A stretch of DNA of 64,000 bases from Pseudomonas sp. (GTDB lineage: Bacteria; Pseudomonadota; Gammaproteobacteria; Pseudomonadales; Pseudomonadaceae): assembly GCA_007713455.1 (NCBI GenBank), contig VMRT01000002.1, positions 248,001 through 312,000 of the forward strand, written 5' to 3'. The notes under the pieces were generated by a model. The model searched no databases. It saw only the letters and a list, made by a program, of their open reading frames with translations, and was not told the origin of the DNA. Shown here in pieces: positions 39,930 to 49,361 of this stretch (position 1 is the first letter of the stretch; every line of letters begins with the position of its first letter). A program made the position numbers and the translations under genes.

Positions 39930-40938
39930 CAATCGAGTTCAAGCCAAGCTCAACAAGGTCGACAAGGCCGCCATCCTGTTGCTCTCGCTGGGTGAAACCG
40001 ACGCTGCGCAGGTCCTGCGTCACCTCGGTCCGAAAGAGGTGCAGCGCGTCGGTACTGCCATGGCGCAGATGCGCAACGTGCAGAAGGCACAGATCGAACA
40101 GGTAATGAGCGAGTTCGTCGAGATCGTCGGCGACCAGACCAGCCTCGGCGTCGGCTCCGACGGTTACATCCGCAAGATGCTTACCCAGGCGCTCGGCGAG
40201 GACAAGGCCGGCGGCCTGATCGACCGCATCCTGCTGGGCGGCAACACCAGCGGTCTGGACAGCCTGAAATGGATGGAGCCGCGTGCGGTGGCGGATGTGA
40301 TCCGCTACGAGCACCCGCAGATCCAGGCCATCGTGGTGGCCTATCTCGACCCGGACCAGGCTGGCGAGGTGCTCTCGCATTTCGACCACAAGGTGCGCCT
40401 GGACATCGTCCTGCGCGTGTCCTCGCTTAACACCGTGCAGCCGGCTGCGCTGAAAGAGCTGAACCTGATCCTGGAAAAGCAGTTTTCCGGCAGCACCAAC
40501 ACCACCCGCGCCAGCCTGGGCGGCGTAAAGCGCGCGGCGGACATCATGAACTACCTGGATAGCTCCATCGAAGGCCAGCTGATGGATGCCATCCGCGATG
40601 TGGACGAGGACCTGTCGAGCCAGATCGAAGACCTGATGTTCGTCTTCGACAACCTCGCCGAAGTCGACGACCGCGGCATTCAGGTGCTGCTGCGTGAGGT
40701 ATCCTCCGACGTGCTGGTGATGGCGCTCAAGGGTGCCGACGATGGCATCAAGGAAAAGGTCTTCAAGAACATGTCCAAGCGCGCCGGCGAGCTGCTGCGT
40801 GACGACCTGGAGGCGAAGGGCCCGGTGCGCGTCAGCGATGTCGAGAACGCGCAGAAGGAAATCCTTACCATTGCTCGCCGCATGGCCGAGGCCGGTGAAA
40901 TCGTCCTGGGTTCCAAGGGCGGCGAAGAGATGATCTAA
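39922..40938 (+). CDS. fliG: Flagellar motor switch protein FliG
   Basis: Rotor protein that meets the stator and transmits switching. The 338-residue protein has the N-terminal FliF-binding region, the EHPQ motif in YEHPQIQAIVVAYL, and the C-terminal charged torque helix (MFVFDNLAEVDDRGIQVLLREV). Overlap with fliF suggests coupled translation. Confidence 0.98.
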   Translation: MNDNRVQAKLNKVDKAAILLLSLGETDAAQVLRHLGPKEVQRVGTAMAQMRNVQKAQIEQVMSEFVEIVGDQTSLGVGSDGYIRKMLTQALGEDKAGGLIDRILLGGNTSGLDSLKWMEPRAVADVIRYEHPQIQAIVVAYLDPDQAGEVLSHFDHKVRLDIVLRVSSLNTVQPAALKELNLILEKQFSGSTNTTRASLGGVKRAADIMNYLDSSIEGQLMDAIRDVDEDLSSQIEDLMFVFDNLAEVDDRGIQVLLREVSSDVLVMALKGADDGIKEKVFKNMSKRAGELLRDDLEAKGPVRVSDVENAQKEILTIARRMAEAGEIVLGSKGGEEMI

Positions 40939-40957
40939 CCAGGTACGAATTCCACCC

Positions 40958-41734
40958 ATGGCCAAGGACAACCCCAGCGACGTCATACGCGCGAAAGACG
41001 TCAGCCTGTTCGATCGCTGGTCGCTGCCCAGCTTCGACCCGCAGGGCGAAGAAGACGAGTTGCCTGCCGCAGGGGCCGTGGAAGAGCCCGTCGAAGAGCT
41101 GGCGCGAAGCGAGGACGTCCCGGTCGAGGAAGTCAAACCGCTGACGCTCGACGAACTCGAAGCGATCCGCCAGCAGGCATACAACGAAGGTTTCGCCACC
41201 GGCGAGAAAGATGGTTTCCATGCCGGCCAGCTCAAGGCGCGGCAGGAGGCCGAGGCCGCGTTGGCGCCGCGGCTGGAAAACCTCGAGCAGCTGATGGGTC
41301 AGTTGCTCGAGCCGATTGCCGATCAGGATCGCAATCTCGAGCACGCCATGGCGACCCTGGTCAGTCACATGGCGCGCGAAGTGATCCAGCGTGATCTGCT
41401 GATCGATTCCAGCCAGATCCGTCAGGTGCTGCGTGAGGCGCTGAAGTTGCTGCCAATGGGCGCCAGCAATGTGCGAATCCACGTCAATCCGCAGGACTTC
41501 GAGCTGATCAAGGCGCTGCGCGAGCGGCACGAGGAAAGCTGGCGAATTCTCGAGGACAGCAGCCTGCTGCCTGGTGGCTGTCATATCGAAACCGAGCACA
41601 GTCGCATCGATGCGAGCATCGAGACGCGTCTCACCCAGGCCATCAAACAACTGTTCGAACAGCAGCGCGAGAATGCCACCCGTCCTCCTGCCGCCGATCT
41701 GACCATCGATCTGGACATGCCCGATGCGCCTTGA
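40958..41734 (+). CDS. fliH: Flagellar export ATPase regulator FliH
   Basis: Binds and restrains the export ATPase FliI. The 258-residue protein has an acidic N-terminal part, the GxxxG-like stretch ([21 protein letters not shown]) and a C-terminal FliI-binding domain. It follows fliG by 19 bp and overlaps fliI by 11 bases. Confidence 0.95.
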   Translation: MAKDNPSDVIRAKDVSLFDRWSLPSFDPQGEEDELPAAGAVEEPVEELARSEDVPVEEVKPLTLDELEAIRQQAYNEGFATGEKDGFHAGQLKARQEAEAALAPRLENLEQLMGQLLEPIADQDRNLEHAMATLVSHMAREVIQRDLLIDSSQIRQVLREALKLLPMGASNVRIHVNPQDFELIKALRERHEESWRILEDSSLLPGGCHIETEHSRIDASIETRLTQAIKQLFEQQRENATRPPAADLTIDLDMPDAP

Positions 41735-43082
41735 GCGAACCAGTTTCGCCAAGCGATTCGAAGCCTATGGCGAAGCGATCAAACTGCCCAGCCAGCCCAT
41801 GCTCGAAGGGCGCCTGCTGCGCATGGTCGGTCTGACGCTGGAGGCCGAAGGGCTGCGCGCAGCCGTTGGCAGTCGCTGCCTGGTGATCAACGACGACAGC
41901 TATCACCCCACCGAGGTCGAGGCCGAGGTGATGGGCTTTTCCAGCGGCAAGCTGTATCTGATGCCCGTCGGCAGCCTTGCCGGCATCGCTCCGGGCGCGC
42001 GGGTCGTGCCGCTGGTCAATACCGGACGACTGCCCATGGGCATGTCCATGCTCGGCCGCGTGCTGGATGGCGCAGGGCGTGCACTGGACGGCAAGGGCGG
42101 CATGAAAGCCGAGGACTGGGTGCCGATGGTCGGCCCGGTGATCAACCCGCTCAAGCGCCACCCGATCAGCGAGCCACTGGATGTCGGTATCCGCAGTATC
42201 AACGGGTTGCTCACGGTCGGGCGCGGTCAGCGTCTCGGCCTGTTCGCCGGTACCGGGGTTGGCAAGTCGGTGCTGCTGGGCATGATGACCCGTTTCACCG
42301 AGGCCGACATCATCGTGGTCGGGCTGATCGGTGAGCGGGGGCGTGAGGTCAAGGAATTCATCGAGAACATCCTCGGCGAGGAGAGCATCAAGCGCTCCGT
42401 GGTGGTGGCATCGCCGGCTGACGAAGCGCCGCTGATGCGCCTGCGCGCCGCGCAGTACTGCACCCGTATTGCGGAGTACTTCCGCGATCAGGGCAAGAAC
42501 GTGCTGCTGCTGATGGACTCGCTGACACGCTATGCCCAGGCCCAGCGCGAGATCGCCCTGGCCATCGGCGAGCCGCCAGCGACCAAGGGCTATCCGCCGT
42601 CGGTGTTCGCCAAGCTGCCGAGTCTGGTCGAGCGCGCCGGTAATGCCGAGCAGGGCGGCGGCTCGATCACGGCGTTCTACACCGTGCTCTCCGAAGGTGA
42701 CGACCAGCAGGACCCGATCGCCGATGCCGCTCGCGGTGTACTCGACGGCCACATCGTGCTGTCGCGCCGTTTGGCCGAAGAAGGCCACTATCCGGCTATC
42801 GACATAGAAGCCTCCATCAGCCGGGTCATGCCGCAAGTGGTGAGCGCCGAGCATGTGCGCGCGTCGCAGCGTTTCAAGCAGCTCTGGTCGCGCTACCAGC
42901 AGAGCCGCGACCTGATCAGCGTCGGCGCCTATGTGCCAGGTGGCGATCCGGAAACGGATATGGCCATCGCGCGCCAGGCCGAGATGGTCAGTTACCTGCG
43001 CCAGGGCCTCGATGAGAGCGAGGACCTGACGCGCAGCGCCGCGCAACTCGCAGCGGTGTTCAATCCACGGCAGGGCGGCTAA
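41724..43082 (+). CDS. fliI: Flagellum-specific ATPase FliI
   Basis: Hexameric F1-beta-like ATPase of the flagellar export apparatus, 452 residues. The Walker A motif is [11 protein letters not shown], Walker B is [18 protein letters not shown], and the export-ATPase signature [15 protein letters not shown] follows. It is in operon with fliH and fliJ. Confidence 0.98.
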   Translation: MRLERTSFAKRFEAYGEAIKLPSQPMLEGRLLRMVGLTLEAEGLRAAVGSRCLVINDDSYHPTEVEAEVMGFSSGKLYLMPVGSLAGIAPGARVVPLVNTGRLPMGMSMLGRVLDGAGRALDGKGGMKAEDWVPMVGPVINPLKRHPISEPLDVGIRSINGLLTVGRGQRLGLFAGTGVGKSVLLGMMTRFTEADIIVVGLIGERGREVKEFIENILGEESIKRSVVVASPADEAPLMRLRAAQYCTRIAEYFRDQGKNVLLLMDSLTRYAQAQREIALAIGEPPATKGYPPSVFAKLPSLVERAGNAEQGGGSITAFYTVLSEGDDQQDPIADAARGVLDGHIVLSRRLAEEGHYPAIDIEASISRVMPQVVSAEHVRASQRFKQLWSRYQQSRDLISVGAYVPGGDPETDMAIARQAEMVSYLRQGLDESEDLTRSAAQLAAVFNPRQGG

Positions 43083-43085
43083 CCG

Positions 43086-43538
43086 ATGGCGGCCAGTCGG
43101 GCGGCGCGCCTGGCGCCGGTCATCGAGATGGCCGAAAAGGCCGAGCAGGAGGCCGCGCGGTTGCTGGGCCAGGGCCAGACTCAGCTGAATCAGGCCGAGG
43201 CCAAGCTCGGTGAGCTGGAGCAGTACTTCAGCGACTACCAGCAGCAATGGATGCAGCAGGGCAGTCAGGGCGTCTCGGGGCAGTGGCTAATGAATTACCA
43301 GCGCTTCCTGTCGCAGCTGGAGTCGGCCATCGGGCAGCAGCAGCGCAGCGTCAACTGGTACCGCGACAACCTGAAGAAGCTGCGCCAGCAGTGGCACCAG
43401 CGCCATGCGCGTGTCGAAGGCCTGAGCAAGCTGGTCGAAAGCTATCAGAAGGAGGCGCGGATCGCGGCGGACAAGCGTGAGCAGAAGTTGCTCGACGAGT
43501 ACGCCCAGCGGCTTTCCGGGAGAACGCGTGAGCAGTGA
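43086..43538 (+). CDS. fliJ: Flagellar export chaperone FliJ
   Basis: Coiled-coil export protein, like the gamma stalk of F-ATPase, that opens the export gate. The 150-residue protein is nearly all helix and Gln/Arg/Glu-rich. It begins three bases after the fliI stop. Assignment rests on position, length and composition, as FliJ sequences diverge. Confidence 0.92.
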   Translation: MAASRAARLAPVIEMAEKAEQEAARLLGQGQTQLNQAEAKLGELEQYFSDYQQQWMQQGSQGVSGQWLMNYQRFLSQLESAIGQQQRSVNWYRDNLKKLRQQWHQRHARVEGLSKLVESYQKEARIAADKREQKLLDEYAQRLSGRTREQ

Positions 43539-43644
43539 TCCAGCCACGGTCTCAGGCCGGATTCGTGCTTGCCGTACCGCTGCTTGGATGATAAATCTTG
43601 ACCGCGTTTCAGCGCGGCGACCGCCAACAGATCGTTTCAGCTGC

Positions 43645-43682
43645 CATCTGGTTCTTCCGAGGATAAGTCTCAGAACCGGATG
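43645..43682 (+). other. Hairpin with GGA loop between fliJ and hsbA
   Basis: CATCTGGTTCT pairs with AGAACCGGATG (one G-U pair) around a 16-base loop containing GAGGATAAG. It lies 94 bp before hsbA and has no T-run, so it is not an ordinary terminator. A GGA in a hairpin loop is the recognition feature of RsmA/CsrA proteins. I found no convincing promoter in the 237-bp gap 43539-43775. Confidence 0.4.
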
Positions 43683-43775
43683 GCCGCCTTTCAGCCGGTA
43701 CACGGCTGTTCATTTCGCTTATCGCGACGGCTGCTCGCAAGCCGCTTTCAAGACGTACCGGATCAGGAGTGCCAC

Positions 43776-44081
43776 ATGACCATTACCTCGCAGCCTTCGA
43801 CGGATGGCCAGGAGTTGACCATATCCATCAGCGGACGCTTCGACTTCAATGCGCATCAGGCCTTCCGTGATGCTTACCAGCGTCAGGACGTGAATCCGCA
43901 GCGTTATGTGGTCAATCTGCAAGGCACCACTTACATGGATAGTTCGGCGCTGGGCATGCTGCTCTTGTTGCGCGATCACGCCGGTGGCGACGAGGCGGAC
44001 ATCCGCCTGCTCAACTGCAATGGCGACGTGCGCAAGATCCTGTCGGTATCGAATTTCGAACAATTGTTCGTGATCGCCTGA
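43776..44081 (+). CDS. hsbA: STAS-domain anti-anti-sigma factor HsbA
   Basis: Switch protein of the HptB pathway, 101 residues. The STAS domain carries the phosphorylatable serine in TYMDSSALGMLLLL (Ser56 or Ser57). In P. aeruginosa unphosphorylated HsbA binds the anti-sigma factor FlgM and favours swimming, while the phosphorylated form partners the diguanylate cyclase HsbD. The ATG at 43776 follows caggag; the in-frame extension to 43680 lacks conservation. The next gene is its kinase/phosphatase. Confidence 0.9.
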   Translation: MTITSQPSTDGQELTISISGRFDFNAHQAFRDAYQRQDVNPQRYVVNLQGTTYMDSSALGMLLLLRDHAGGDEADIRLLNCNGDVRKILSVSNFEQLFVIA

Positions 44082-44082
44082 C

Positions 44083-45774
44083 ATGCCCATGCGGCTGTCG
44101 ATCCTGATCGCCGAGGACAGCCCGGTCGATCGGATGCTGCTTTCCACCATCGTTGCCAAGCAGGGCCACCGAGTGCTGACGGCAGCCGATGGGCAGGAGG
44201 CGGTCGAGCTGTTTCAGGAGGAGCGGCCGCAGCTGGTGCTGATGGACGCGCTGATGCCGGTAATGGATGGCTTCGAGGCGGCGCGGCGCATCAAGCAACT
44301 GGCCGGCGATGAGCTGGTCCCGATCATCTTTCTCACCTCGCTGACCGAGCACCAAGCGCTGGTCAGCTGCCTCGAGGCCGGCGGCGACGACTTCATCGCC
44401 AAGCCTTACAACCCGATCATTCTCGAAGCCAAGATTCAGGCCATGCATCGCCTGCGCCGCCTGCAGGCAACCGTGCTCGAGCAGCGCGACCTGATCGCCA
44501 GGCGCAATCAGCAGCTGCTCGACGAACATCGGGCCGCCAAGGCGATCTTCGACAAAGTCGCACATGCTGGTTGCCTGAGCGCGCCGACCATCCGCTTCCG
44601 CCAGTCGCCGCAGGCGCTGTTCAACGGCGACCTGCTGCTGGCGGCGCAGGCCCCGGCGGGGCAGATGTTTGTCCTGCTCGGCGATTTCACCGGCCACGGG
44701 CTGCCCGCCGCGATCGGGGCCATGCCGCTGGCGGAAACCTTTTACGGGATGGCGGCGAAAGGCTATTCGAGCACCGACATCCTTCGAGAGATGAATGCCA
44801 AGCTCAAACAGATCCTCCCGGTGGAAATGTTCTGCTGCGCGACGCTGCTCGATATCGATCCCAAACAGGGCAGCCTGCGGGTGTGGAACGGCGGTTTGCC
44901 CGACGGTTACCTGATCGGCGCGGCCGGCCGGCGCACGGCCCTGGCATCCCGTCACCTGCCGCTTGGTGTCGTCTCCCCGGCGGCGCTGGACGACAAGTTC
45001 GAGCATTACCCCTTGGCCCCCGGCGACCGGCTGTTGCTGCTGTCCGACGGCGTGGTCGAGAGTCGCAATGCCAATGACGAGCTGTTCGGCGAGCAGCGCC
45101 TGCTCGCCGTGCTGGACGCCAACGACGATCCGGCACGGCTGTTCGACGAGATCGAGCAGGCGCTGCTGGATTTCCACGGCCAGCAGCACGACGACCTGAG
45201 CCTGGTCGAGGTCGTAGTCAGCCCGGAGGTGATCACGATGCCGTCGATTGCCCCGGCCACCGCGCACCGCTCACGGCCGATGGACTGGTCGATTCGGCTC
45301 GAGCTGCGTGCCGACAGCCTGCGCAGCGGCAATCCATTGCCTTCGTTGCTGCAGATCCTGCTGCAGGTCAATCAGTTGCGCTCGCGTGTCGGTGAGATCT
45401 ACACCGTGTTGGGTGAGCTCTATTCCAATGCCCTGGAGCATGGCGTGCTCGGCCTCGATTCGAGCCTCAAGTGTGATGCCGACGGTTTCAAGCATTACTA
45501 CGACTTACGCCAACAACGCCTGCAGGCGTTGGTCGACGGTCATGTGCATCTGCAGCTGAACATCAAGACCTCCCCGCATGGAGGGCGCCTGCGCATCGGC
45601 ATCAGCGACAGCGGCTCGGGCTTCGACGTGTCGCGCGCGTTGCAGGCGCAGTTTGGCAGCGACCGCTTCAGTGGGCGCGGCTTGCATCTGGTGCGCCAGT
45701 TGAGCGACCGATTCGACTGGCAGTCGGATGGGCGCGGGCTGAGCGTGGAGTTCGCCTGGCAGGCTGAGGCATAA
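44083..45774 (+). CDS. hsbR: Response regulator with PP2C phosphatase and HATPase domains, HsbR
   Basis: Bifunctional regulator of 563 residues that dephosphorylates or phosphorylates HsbA according to signals from HptB. It has a receiver domain (about 1-125; acidic pair Glu11-Asp12, phospho-acceptor Asp55 in LVLMDALMP, Lys in FIAKPYN), a SpoIIE/PP2C domain (about 170-390; LLGDFTGHGLPAAIGAMP, LLLSDGVVESRN, HDDLSLVEV) and a C-terminal Spo0F/RsbW-like kinase domain (about 410-560; ELYSNALEHGVLGLD, SDSGSGFD, GRGLHLVRQLSD). It begins one base after hsbA. Confidence 0.93.
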   Translation: MPMRLSILIAEDSPVDRMLLSTIVAKQGHRVLTAADGQEAVELFQEERPQLVLMDALMPVMDGFEAARRIKQLAGDELVPIIFLTSLTEHQALVSCLEAGGDDFIAKPYNPIILEAKIQAMHRLRRLQATVLEQRDLIARRNQQLLDEHRAAKAIFDKVAHAGCLSAPTIRFRQSPQALFNGDLLLAAQAPAGQMFVLLGDFTGHGLPAAIGAMPLAETFYGMAAKGYSSTDILREMNAKLKQILPVEMFCCATLLDIDPKQGSLRVWNGGLPDGYLIGAAGRRTALASRHLPLGVVSPAALDDKFEHYPLAPGDRLLLLSDGVVESRNANDELFGEQRLLAVLDANDDPARLFDEIEQALLDFHGQQHDDLSLVEVVVSPEVITMPSIAPATAHRSRPMDWSIRLELRADSLRSGNPLPSLLQILLQVNQLRSRVGEIYTVLGELYSNALEHGVLGLDSSLKCDADGFKHYYDLRQQRLQALVDGHVHLQLNIKTSPHGGRLRIGISDSGSGFDVSRALQAQFGSDRFSGRGLHLVRQLSDRFDWQSDGRGLSVEFAWQAEA

Positions 45775-45802
45775 TCGTCCGCTTTCACTCAGGGGTGTAC
45801 CG

Positions 45803-46153
45803 GTGTCCAACACTCATCTCGACAGCGCCGTGCTGACCACGCTGCAGGACGTGATGGAGAGTGAGTATCCGGCGCTGCTGGATACCTTTCTTGCCGACTC
45901 CGAGGAGCGCGTTCGGCTGCTCCGCCAGGCCTGTCTCGCCGACCAGTCTGAAACCTTGCGGCGTGCTGCGCACAGCTTCAAAGGCAGCTGCAGCAACATG
46001 GGCGCGACGCTGCTGGCCGACCTCTGCCAGGAGCTCGAGAGTGCCGCTCGGGAGGAGAACCTCGCCCAGGCCCCGGCGCTCATCGAATCCATCGAGCGGG
46101 AGTTCGCCATCGTCGGCATTCTGTTCCGCGCCGAGCGCCAGCGCCACGGCTGA
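45803..46153 (+). CDS. hptB: Histidine phosphotransfer protein HptB
   Basis: Monodomain Hpt protein, 116 residues from a GTG. The phosphorylated histidine (His57) is in AAHSFKGSCSNMGA. In P. aeruginosa HptB receives phosphate from hybrid kinases (PA1611, SagS, ErcS', PA1976) and passes it to HsbR, affecting motility and RsmY. It completes the hsbA-hsbR-hptB unit, placed here between fliJ and fliK. Confidence 0.92.
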   Translation: MSNTHLDSAVLTTLQDVMESEYPALLDTFLADSEERVRLLRQACLADQSETLRRAAHSFKGSCSNMGATLLADLCQELESAAREENLAQAPALIESIEREFAIVGILFRAERQRHG

Positions 46154-46265
46154 GTGGCCAAATCTCTGACGCCGGTGCCCTCTAACAGCAGAGCCGCTGC
46201 CGCCGGGCCGTCGTTTCTGTTCATGTCAGCGCGCTTCCCCGGCGTTTTTCCGGCATTCATGCCGC

Positions 46266-46281
46266 TGGCCCGGAACTTGCT
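46266..46281 (+). promoter_or_regulatory. Sigma-54 promoter of fliK
   Basis: TGGCCC-GGAAC-TTGCT keeps GG and GC ten bases apart and differs from consensus in one conserved base. It lies 39 bp before the fliK ATG. Confidence 0.82.
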
Positions 46282-46319
46282 CTGCTTCCGCCACGATCCA
46301 TCCGTAGCGGAATGACCTC

Positions 46320-47558
46320 ATGGCTGTTTCCCCCGACCTGTTGCTTAGATCCCCATCCGTCGACGCGCGCCCGAAAGCGGCGGCCAAAGCGCCAGAAGCA
46401 CCGCGCGAAGGGCGAGACAGCGGCAGCGCCAGCTTCTCCGATGTCTACGCCAAGGAGCGTCAGACGAAACCAACCGAGCGCTCGGTGCGCAACGAGGCCA
46501 GCCGCGACAAGCCGGTCGAGGACAAGCGCGAGCAGGAAACGGCGGAGGCGACCACCGACGAGAAGCCGGCGGTTGCCGAAAGCGGCAATACCTTGCCTCC
46601 CGAAACGCCGGCTGAGGAAATTCCGGAGGCGGAGCTCGATCCAATGCTGCTGCTTGGTCTTGGCACGCAGTTCGTGGCGGAGTCTGAAGCCCAGCCTGAA
46701 ACCGAGGTCGATGCTGTCTCACTGCTTCCGGGGCTGCCGACGGCCGCTGCCGGCATCGCCGGCGATGAGGCTGTCGATGCGGACCAAGCAACACTGGCCG
46801 GCATGCATACGCTGACCGAAACCCCGGCAGCCATGCAGAAGACGGCCCAGCAGCAATTGCAGAACCCGCTGACCGATGCGCAGGCGAAGGCCTCGGCTGA
46901 CGATGGCTTTGCCAGCGCGTTGCTGGCGAATCAGGACCCGGGTGAGGGCGAAGAGCTCGATGTGGAATTGCTGACCAAGGACCTGCTGGAAAGCGTGGAG
47001 GCGCCAAAGGAGAGTCGTGCCAGCGCCAGCGAACTGGCTGCGGGACGCCTCAACCCCTTGAGCCAGGCCATCGCTCAGCAGGTGCAGCAATCGCAGCGTC
47101 CGCAACTGGTGCCGGGTCAACCGGTACAGATGCAGCAGTCCGGCTGGAGCGAGGCGGTCGTCGACCGCGTGATGTGGCTGTCCAGCCAGAATCTCAAGTC
47201 GGCGGAAATCCAACTCGATCCGGCTGAACTCGGTCGTATGGAAGTGCGTATCGACCTGACCAAGGATCAGGCGCAGGTGACCTTCCTCAGCCCGCATGCG
47301 GGAGTGCGCGACGCGCTGGAAGGGCAGATGCAGCGACTACGGGAAATGTTCACCCAGCAGGGCATGAACCTGATGGACGTGAACGTATCCGATCAGTCGC
47401 TGGCGCGTGGCTGGCAAGGCGGAGCCGATGGTGGCTCCTCGCGGGGTGGAGCGTCGGGTGAGGGCGATCTGGCAGGCGATGAGCTGGAGCTCGGCGTGAC
47501 GGAAATCGCCTCCAGTCGTACCGCCGGTGACCGCGGACTCGTCGACTACTACGCCTGA
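46320..47558 (+). CDS. fliK: Flagellar hook-length control protein FliK
   Basis: Secreted ruler that stops hook growth and switches export specificity. The 412-residue protein has a long low-complexity N-terminal part and the conserved C-terminal domain (about 275-375; SAEIQLDPAELGRMEVRIDL and VTFLSPHAGVRDALE). The Glu/Ala-rich N-terminal part is expected to vary between strains. It has its own sigma-54 promoter and a terminator follows. Confidence 0.95.
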   Translation: MAVSPDLLLRSPSVDARPKAAAKAPEAPREGRDSGSASFSDVYAKERQTKPTERSVRNEASRDKPVEDKREQETAEATTDEKPAVAESGNTLPPETPAEEIPEAELDPMLLLGLGTQFVAESEAQPETEVDAVSLLPGLPTAAAGIAGDEAVDADQATLAGMHTLTETPAAMQKTAQQQLQNPLTDAQAKASADDGFASALLANQDPGEGEELDVELLTKDLLESVEAPKESRASASELAAGRLNPLSQAIAQQVQQSQRPQLVPGQPVQMQQSGWSEAVVDRVMWLSSQNLKSAEIQLDPAELGRMEVRIDLTKDQAQVTFLSPHAGVRDALEGQMQRLREMFTQQGMNLMDVNVSDQSLARGWQGGADGGSSRGGASGEGDLAGDELELGVTEIASSRTAGDRGLVDYYA

Positions 47559-47580
47559 GCCATCCGCTTTGAGGGATAAT

Positions 47581-47612
47581 CCGGCGCCGCCGTTCAGGTG
47601 CGCGCCGGTTTT
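47581..47612 (+). terminator. Intrinsic terminator after fliK
   Basis: CCGGCGC pairs with GCGCCGG across a 14-base loop, followed by TTTT. It separates fliK from the fliL promoter. Confidence 0.55.
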
Positions 47613-47737
47613 CCGCCGCCCGTCGCTGCAATCGCTTTCGCGCCGCCTATCCAGGCGTTATCTCCATCCTTTTCCTGATACCTTGCGAGCGCACTGCCTG
47701 GAGCCCGAGGCTGCGCCGTACCGGCGTGCATTGACGT

Positions 47738-47753
47738 TGGCACAGCTGTTGCT
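47738..47753 (+). promoter_or_regulatory. Sigma-54 promoter of the fliL-flhB operon
   Basis: TGGCAC-AGCTG-TTGCT is a perfect -24/-12 element, 50 bp before fliL. Confidence 0.92.
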
Positions 47754-47802
47754 CCTAACTCCTGAGATCAGAATCGAACGCTGTTGATGACGGATATTTG
47801 GC

Positions 47803-48336
47803 ATGGCTAAGAAACAGGCTCCACCAACAGTGCCGCCAACCGGACCGGAAGCGGAACCGGCAGGCAAGGGAAAGCTGAAACTCATCCTGGTGATCGTGGT
47901 CGCCATGTTGGTGGCCGTAGGGCTTTCCATCGGCGGTACGCTTTACTTCATGAACAAGGGCGGCGACCTCGGTGACGACAAGGCCGAAGAGGCCACGAGC
48001 ACCGCTTCGGGCAAGCAGCCGGCGATCTATGAAGTCCTGATGCCCGCTTTCGTGGTCAATTTCAGCAACAAGGGACGCCAGCGTTACATGCAGGTCAGCA
48101 TCGCCTTGATGTCACGTGATCAGGCTGCGCTGGATGCACTGAAAGTACATATGCCGTTGTTGCGCAACCGACTGGTCATGCTGTTCTCCAGTCAGGACTT
48201 CGAGGCGTTGAAAACGCCCGTGGGCAAGGAAATGCTGCGTCAGCAGGCGACTGCCAGCGTGCAGGAACTGGCGCAGAAGGAAATTGGCAAGCTTGCCGTC
48301 GAGCAAGTGCTTTTCACCAACTTCGTATTGCAATAG
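47803..48336 (+). CDS. fliL: Flagellar basal-body protein FliL
   Basis: Membrane protein that surrounds and supports the stator. The 177-residue protein has a Pro-rich N-terminal tail, one membrane helix (about 26-48, LILVIVVAMLVAVGLSIGG) and a periplasmic stomatin-like domain (FVVNFSNKGRQRYMQVSIAL). It is the first gene of the fliLMNOPQR-flhB run. Confidence 0.95.
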   Translation: MAKKQAPPTVPPTGPEAEPAGKGKLKLILVIVVAMLVAVGLSIGGTLYFMNKGGDLGDDKAEEATSTASGKQPAIYEVLMPAFVVNFSNKGRQRYMQVSIALMSRDQAALDALKVHMPLLRNRLVMLFSSQDFEALKTPVGKEMLRQQATASVQELAQKEIGKLAVEQVLFTNFVLQ

Positions 48337-48349
48337 AAGGCTGCCGCAG

Positions 48350-49321
48350 ATGGCTGTTCAAGACCTGCTCTCGCAAGACGAGATCGATGCGCTCCTGCAC
48401 GGGGTCGACGACGGTCTGGTGGATACCGAAAGCGATTCCGAGCCGGGATCCATCAAGAGCTATGACCTGACCAGTCAGGACCGCATCGTTCGCGGGCGCA
48501 TGCCCACCCTGGAAATGATCAACGAGCGTTTCGCCCGTTACACCCGCATCAGCATGTTCAACCTGCTGCGTCGCTCGGCCGATGTATCGGTGGGTGGCGT
48601 TCAGGTGATGAAGTTCGGCGAGTACGTGCATTCGCTGTACGTACCCACCAGCCTCAATCTGGTGAAGATGAAGCCGCTGCGTGGCACCGCGCTGTTCATT
48701 CTCGACGCCAAGCTGGTGTTCAAGCTGGTGGACAACTTCTTCGGCGGCGACGGTCGCCACGCCAAGATAGAGGGGCGCGAGTTCACCCCGACCGAGTTGC
48801 GAGTCGTACGCATGGTGCTCGATCAGGCCTTCACCGATCTCAAGGAAGCCTGGCACGCGGTGCTGGACGTCAACTTCGAGTACGTCAACTCGGAAGTGAA
48901 TCCGGCCCTGGCCAACATCGTCAGTCCCAGCGAAGTGGTGGTGGTTTCCACCTTCCACATCGAACTGGACAGCGGCGGCGGCGACCTGCACGTGACCATG
49001 CCCTATTCGATGATCGAGCCGATCCGCGAGATGCTGGATGCCGGCTTCCAGTCGGACGTCAGTGACCAGGATGAGCGTTGGGTCAAGGCGCTGCGCGAAG
49101 ACATTCTCGACGTCAACGTTCCGCTCGGCGCGACTGTCGTCAGGCGGCAACTGAAATTGCGCGACATTCTGAACATGCAGCCGGGCGACGTGATCCCGGT
49201 GGAAATGCCAGAAGACATGATCATGCGTGCCAATGGCATGCCGTCCTTCAAGGTCAAGCTGGGTGCCCACAAAGGCAACCTGGCATTGCAGGTGCTGGAG
49301 CCCGTGGTCCGCCCACGCTGA
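48350..49321 (+). CDS. fliM: Flagellar motor switch protein FliM
   Basis: C-ring protein that binds phosphorylated CheY. The 323-residue protein carries the N-terminal CheY-binding motif LSQDEIDALLHG, a CheC-like middle domain with GGDGRHAKIEGREFTPTE, and the C-terminal SpoA domain. The ATG at 48350 is used; the frame from 48284 overlaps fliL. Confidence 0.97.
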   Translation: MAVQDLLSQDEIDALLHGVDDGLVDTESDSEPGSIKSYDLTSQDRIVRGRMPTLEMINERFARYTRISMFNLLRRSADVSVGGVQVMKFGEYVHSLYVPTSLNLVKMKPLRGTALFILDAKLVFKLVDNFFGGDGRHAKIEGREFTPTELRVVRMVLDQAFTDLKEAWHAVLDVNFEYVNSEVNPALANIVSPSEVVVVSTFHIELDSGGGDLHVTMPYSMIEPIREMLDAGFQSDVSDQDERWVKALREDILDVNVPLGATVVRRQLKLRDILNMQPGDVIPVEMPEDMIMRANGMPSFKVKLGAHKGNLALQVLEPVVRPR

Positions 49322-49361
49322 GCCAGCCCTTTACTCAATTCGAGCCGATCGAGGATTAGCG

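Noticed and set aside
38115-39932. 605-residue minus-strand frame opposite fliF
   Set aside because: Antisense shadow of a well-recognised gene in GC-rich DNA; its His/Gln/Arg/Leu-rich composition resembles no protein family.
41643-43247. 534-residue minus-strand frame opposite fliI
   Set aside because: Antisense shadow of FliI with no start signals or domain pattern.
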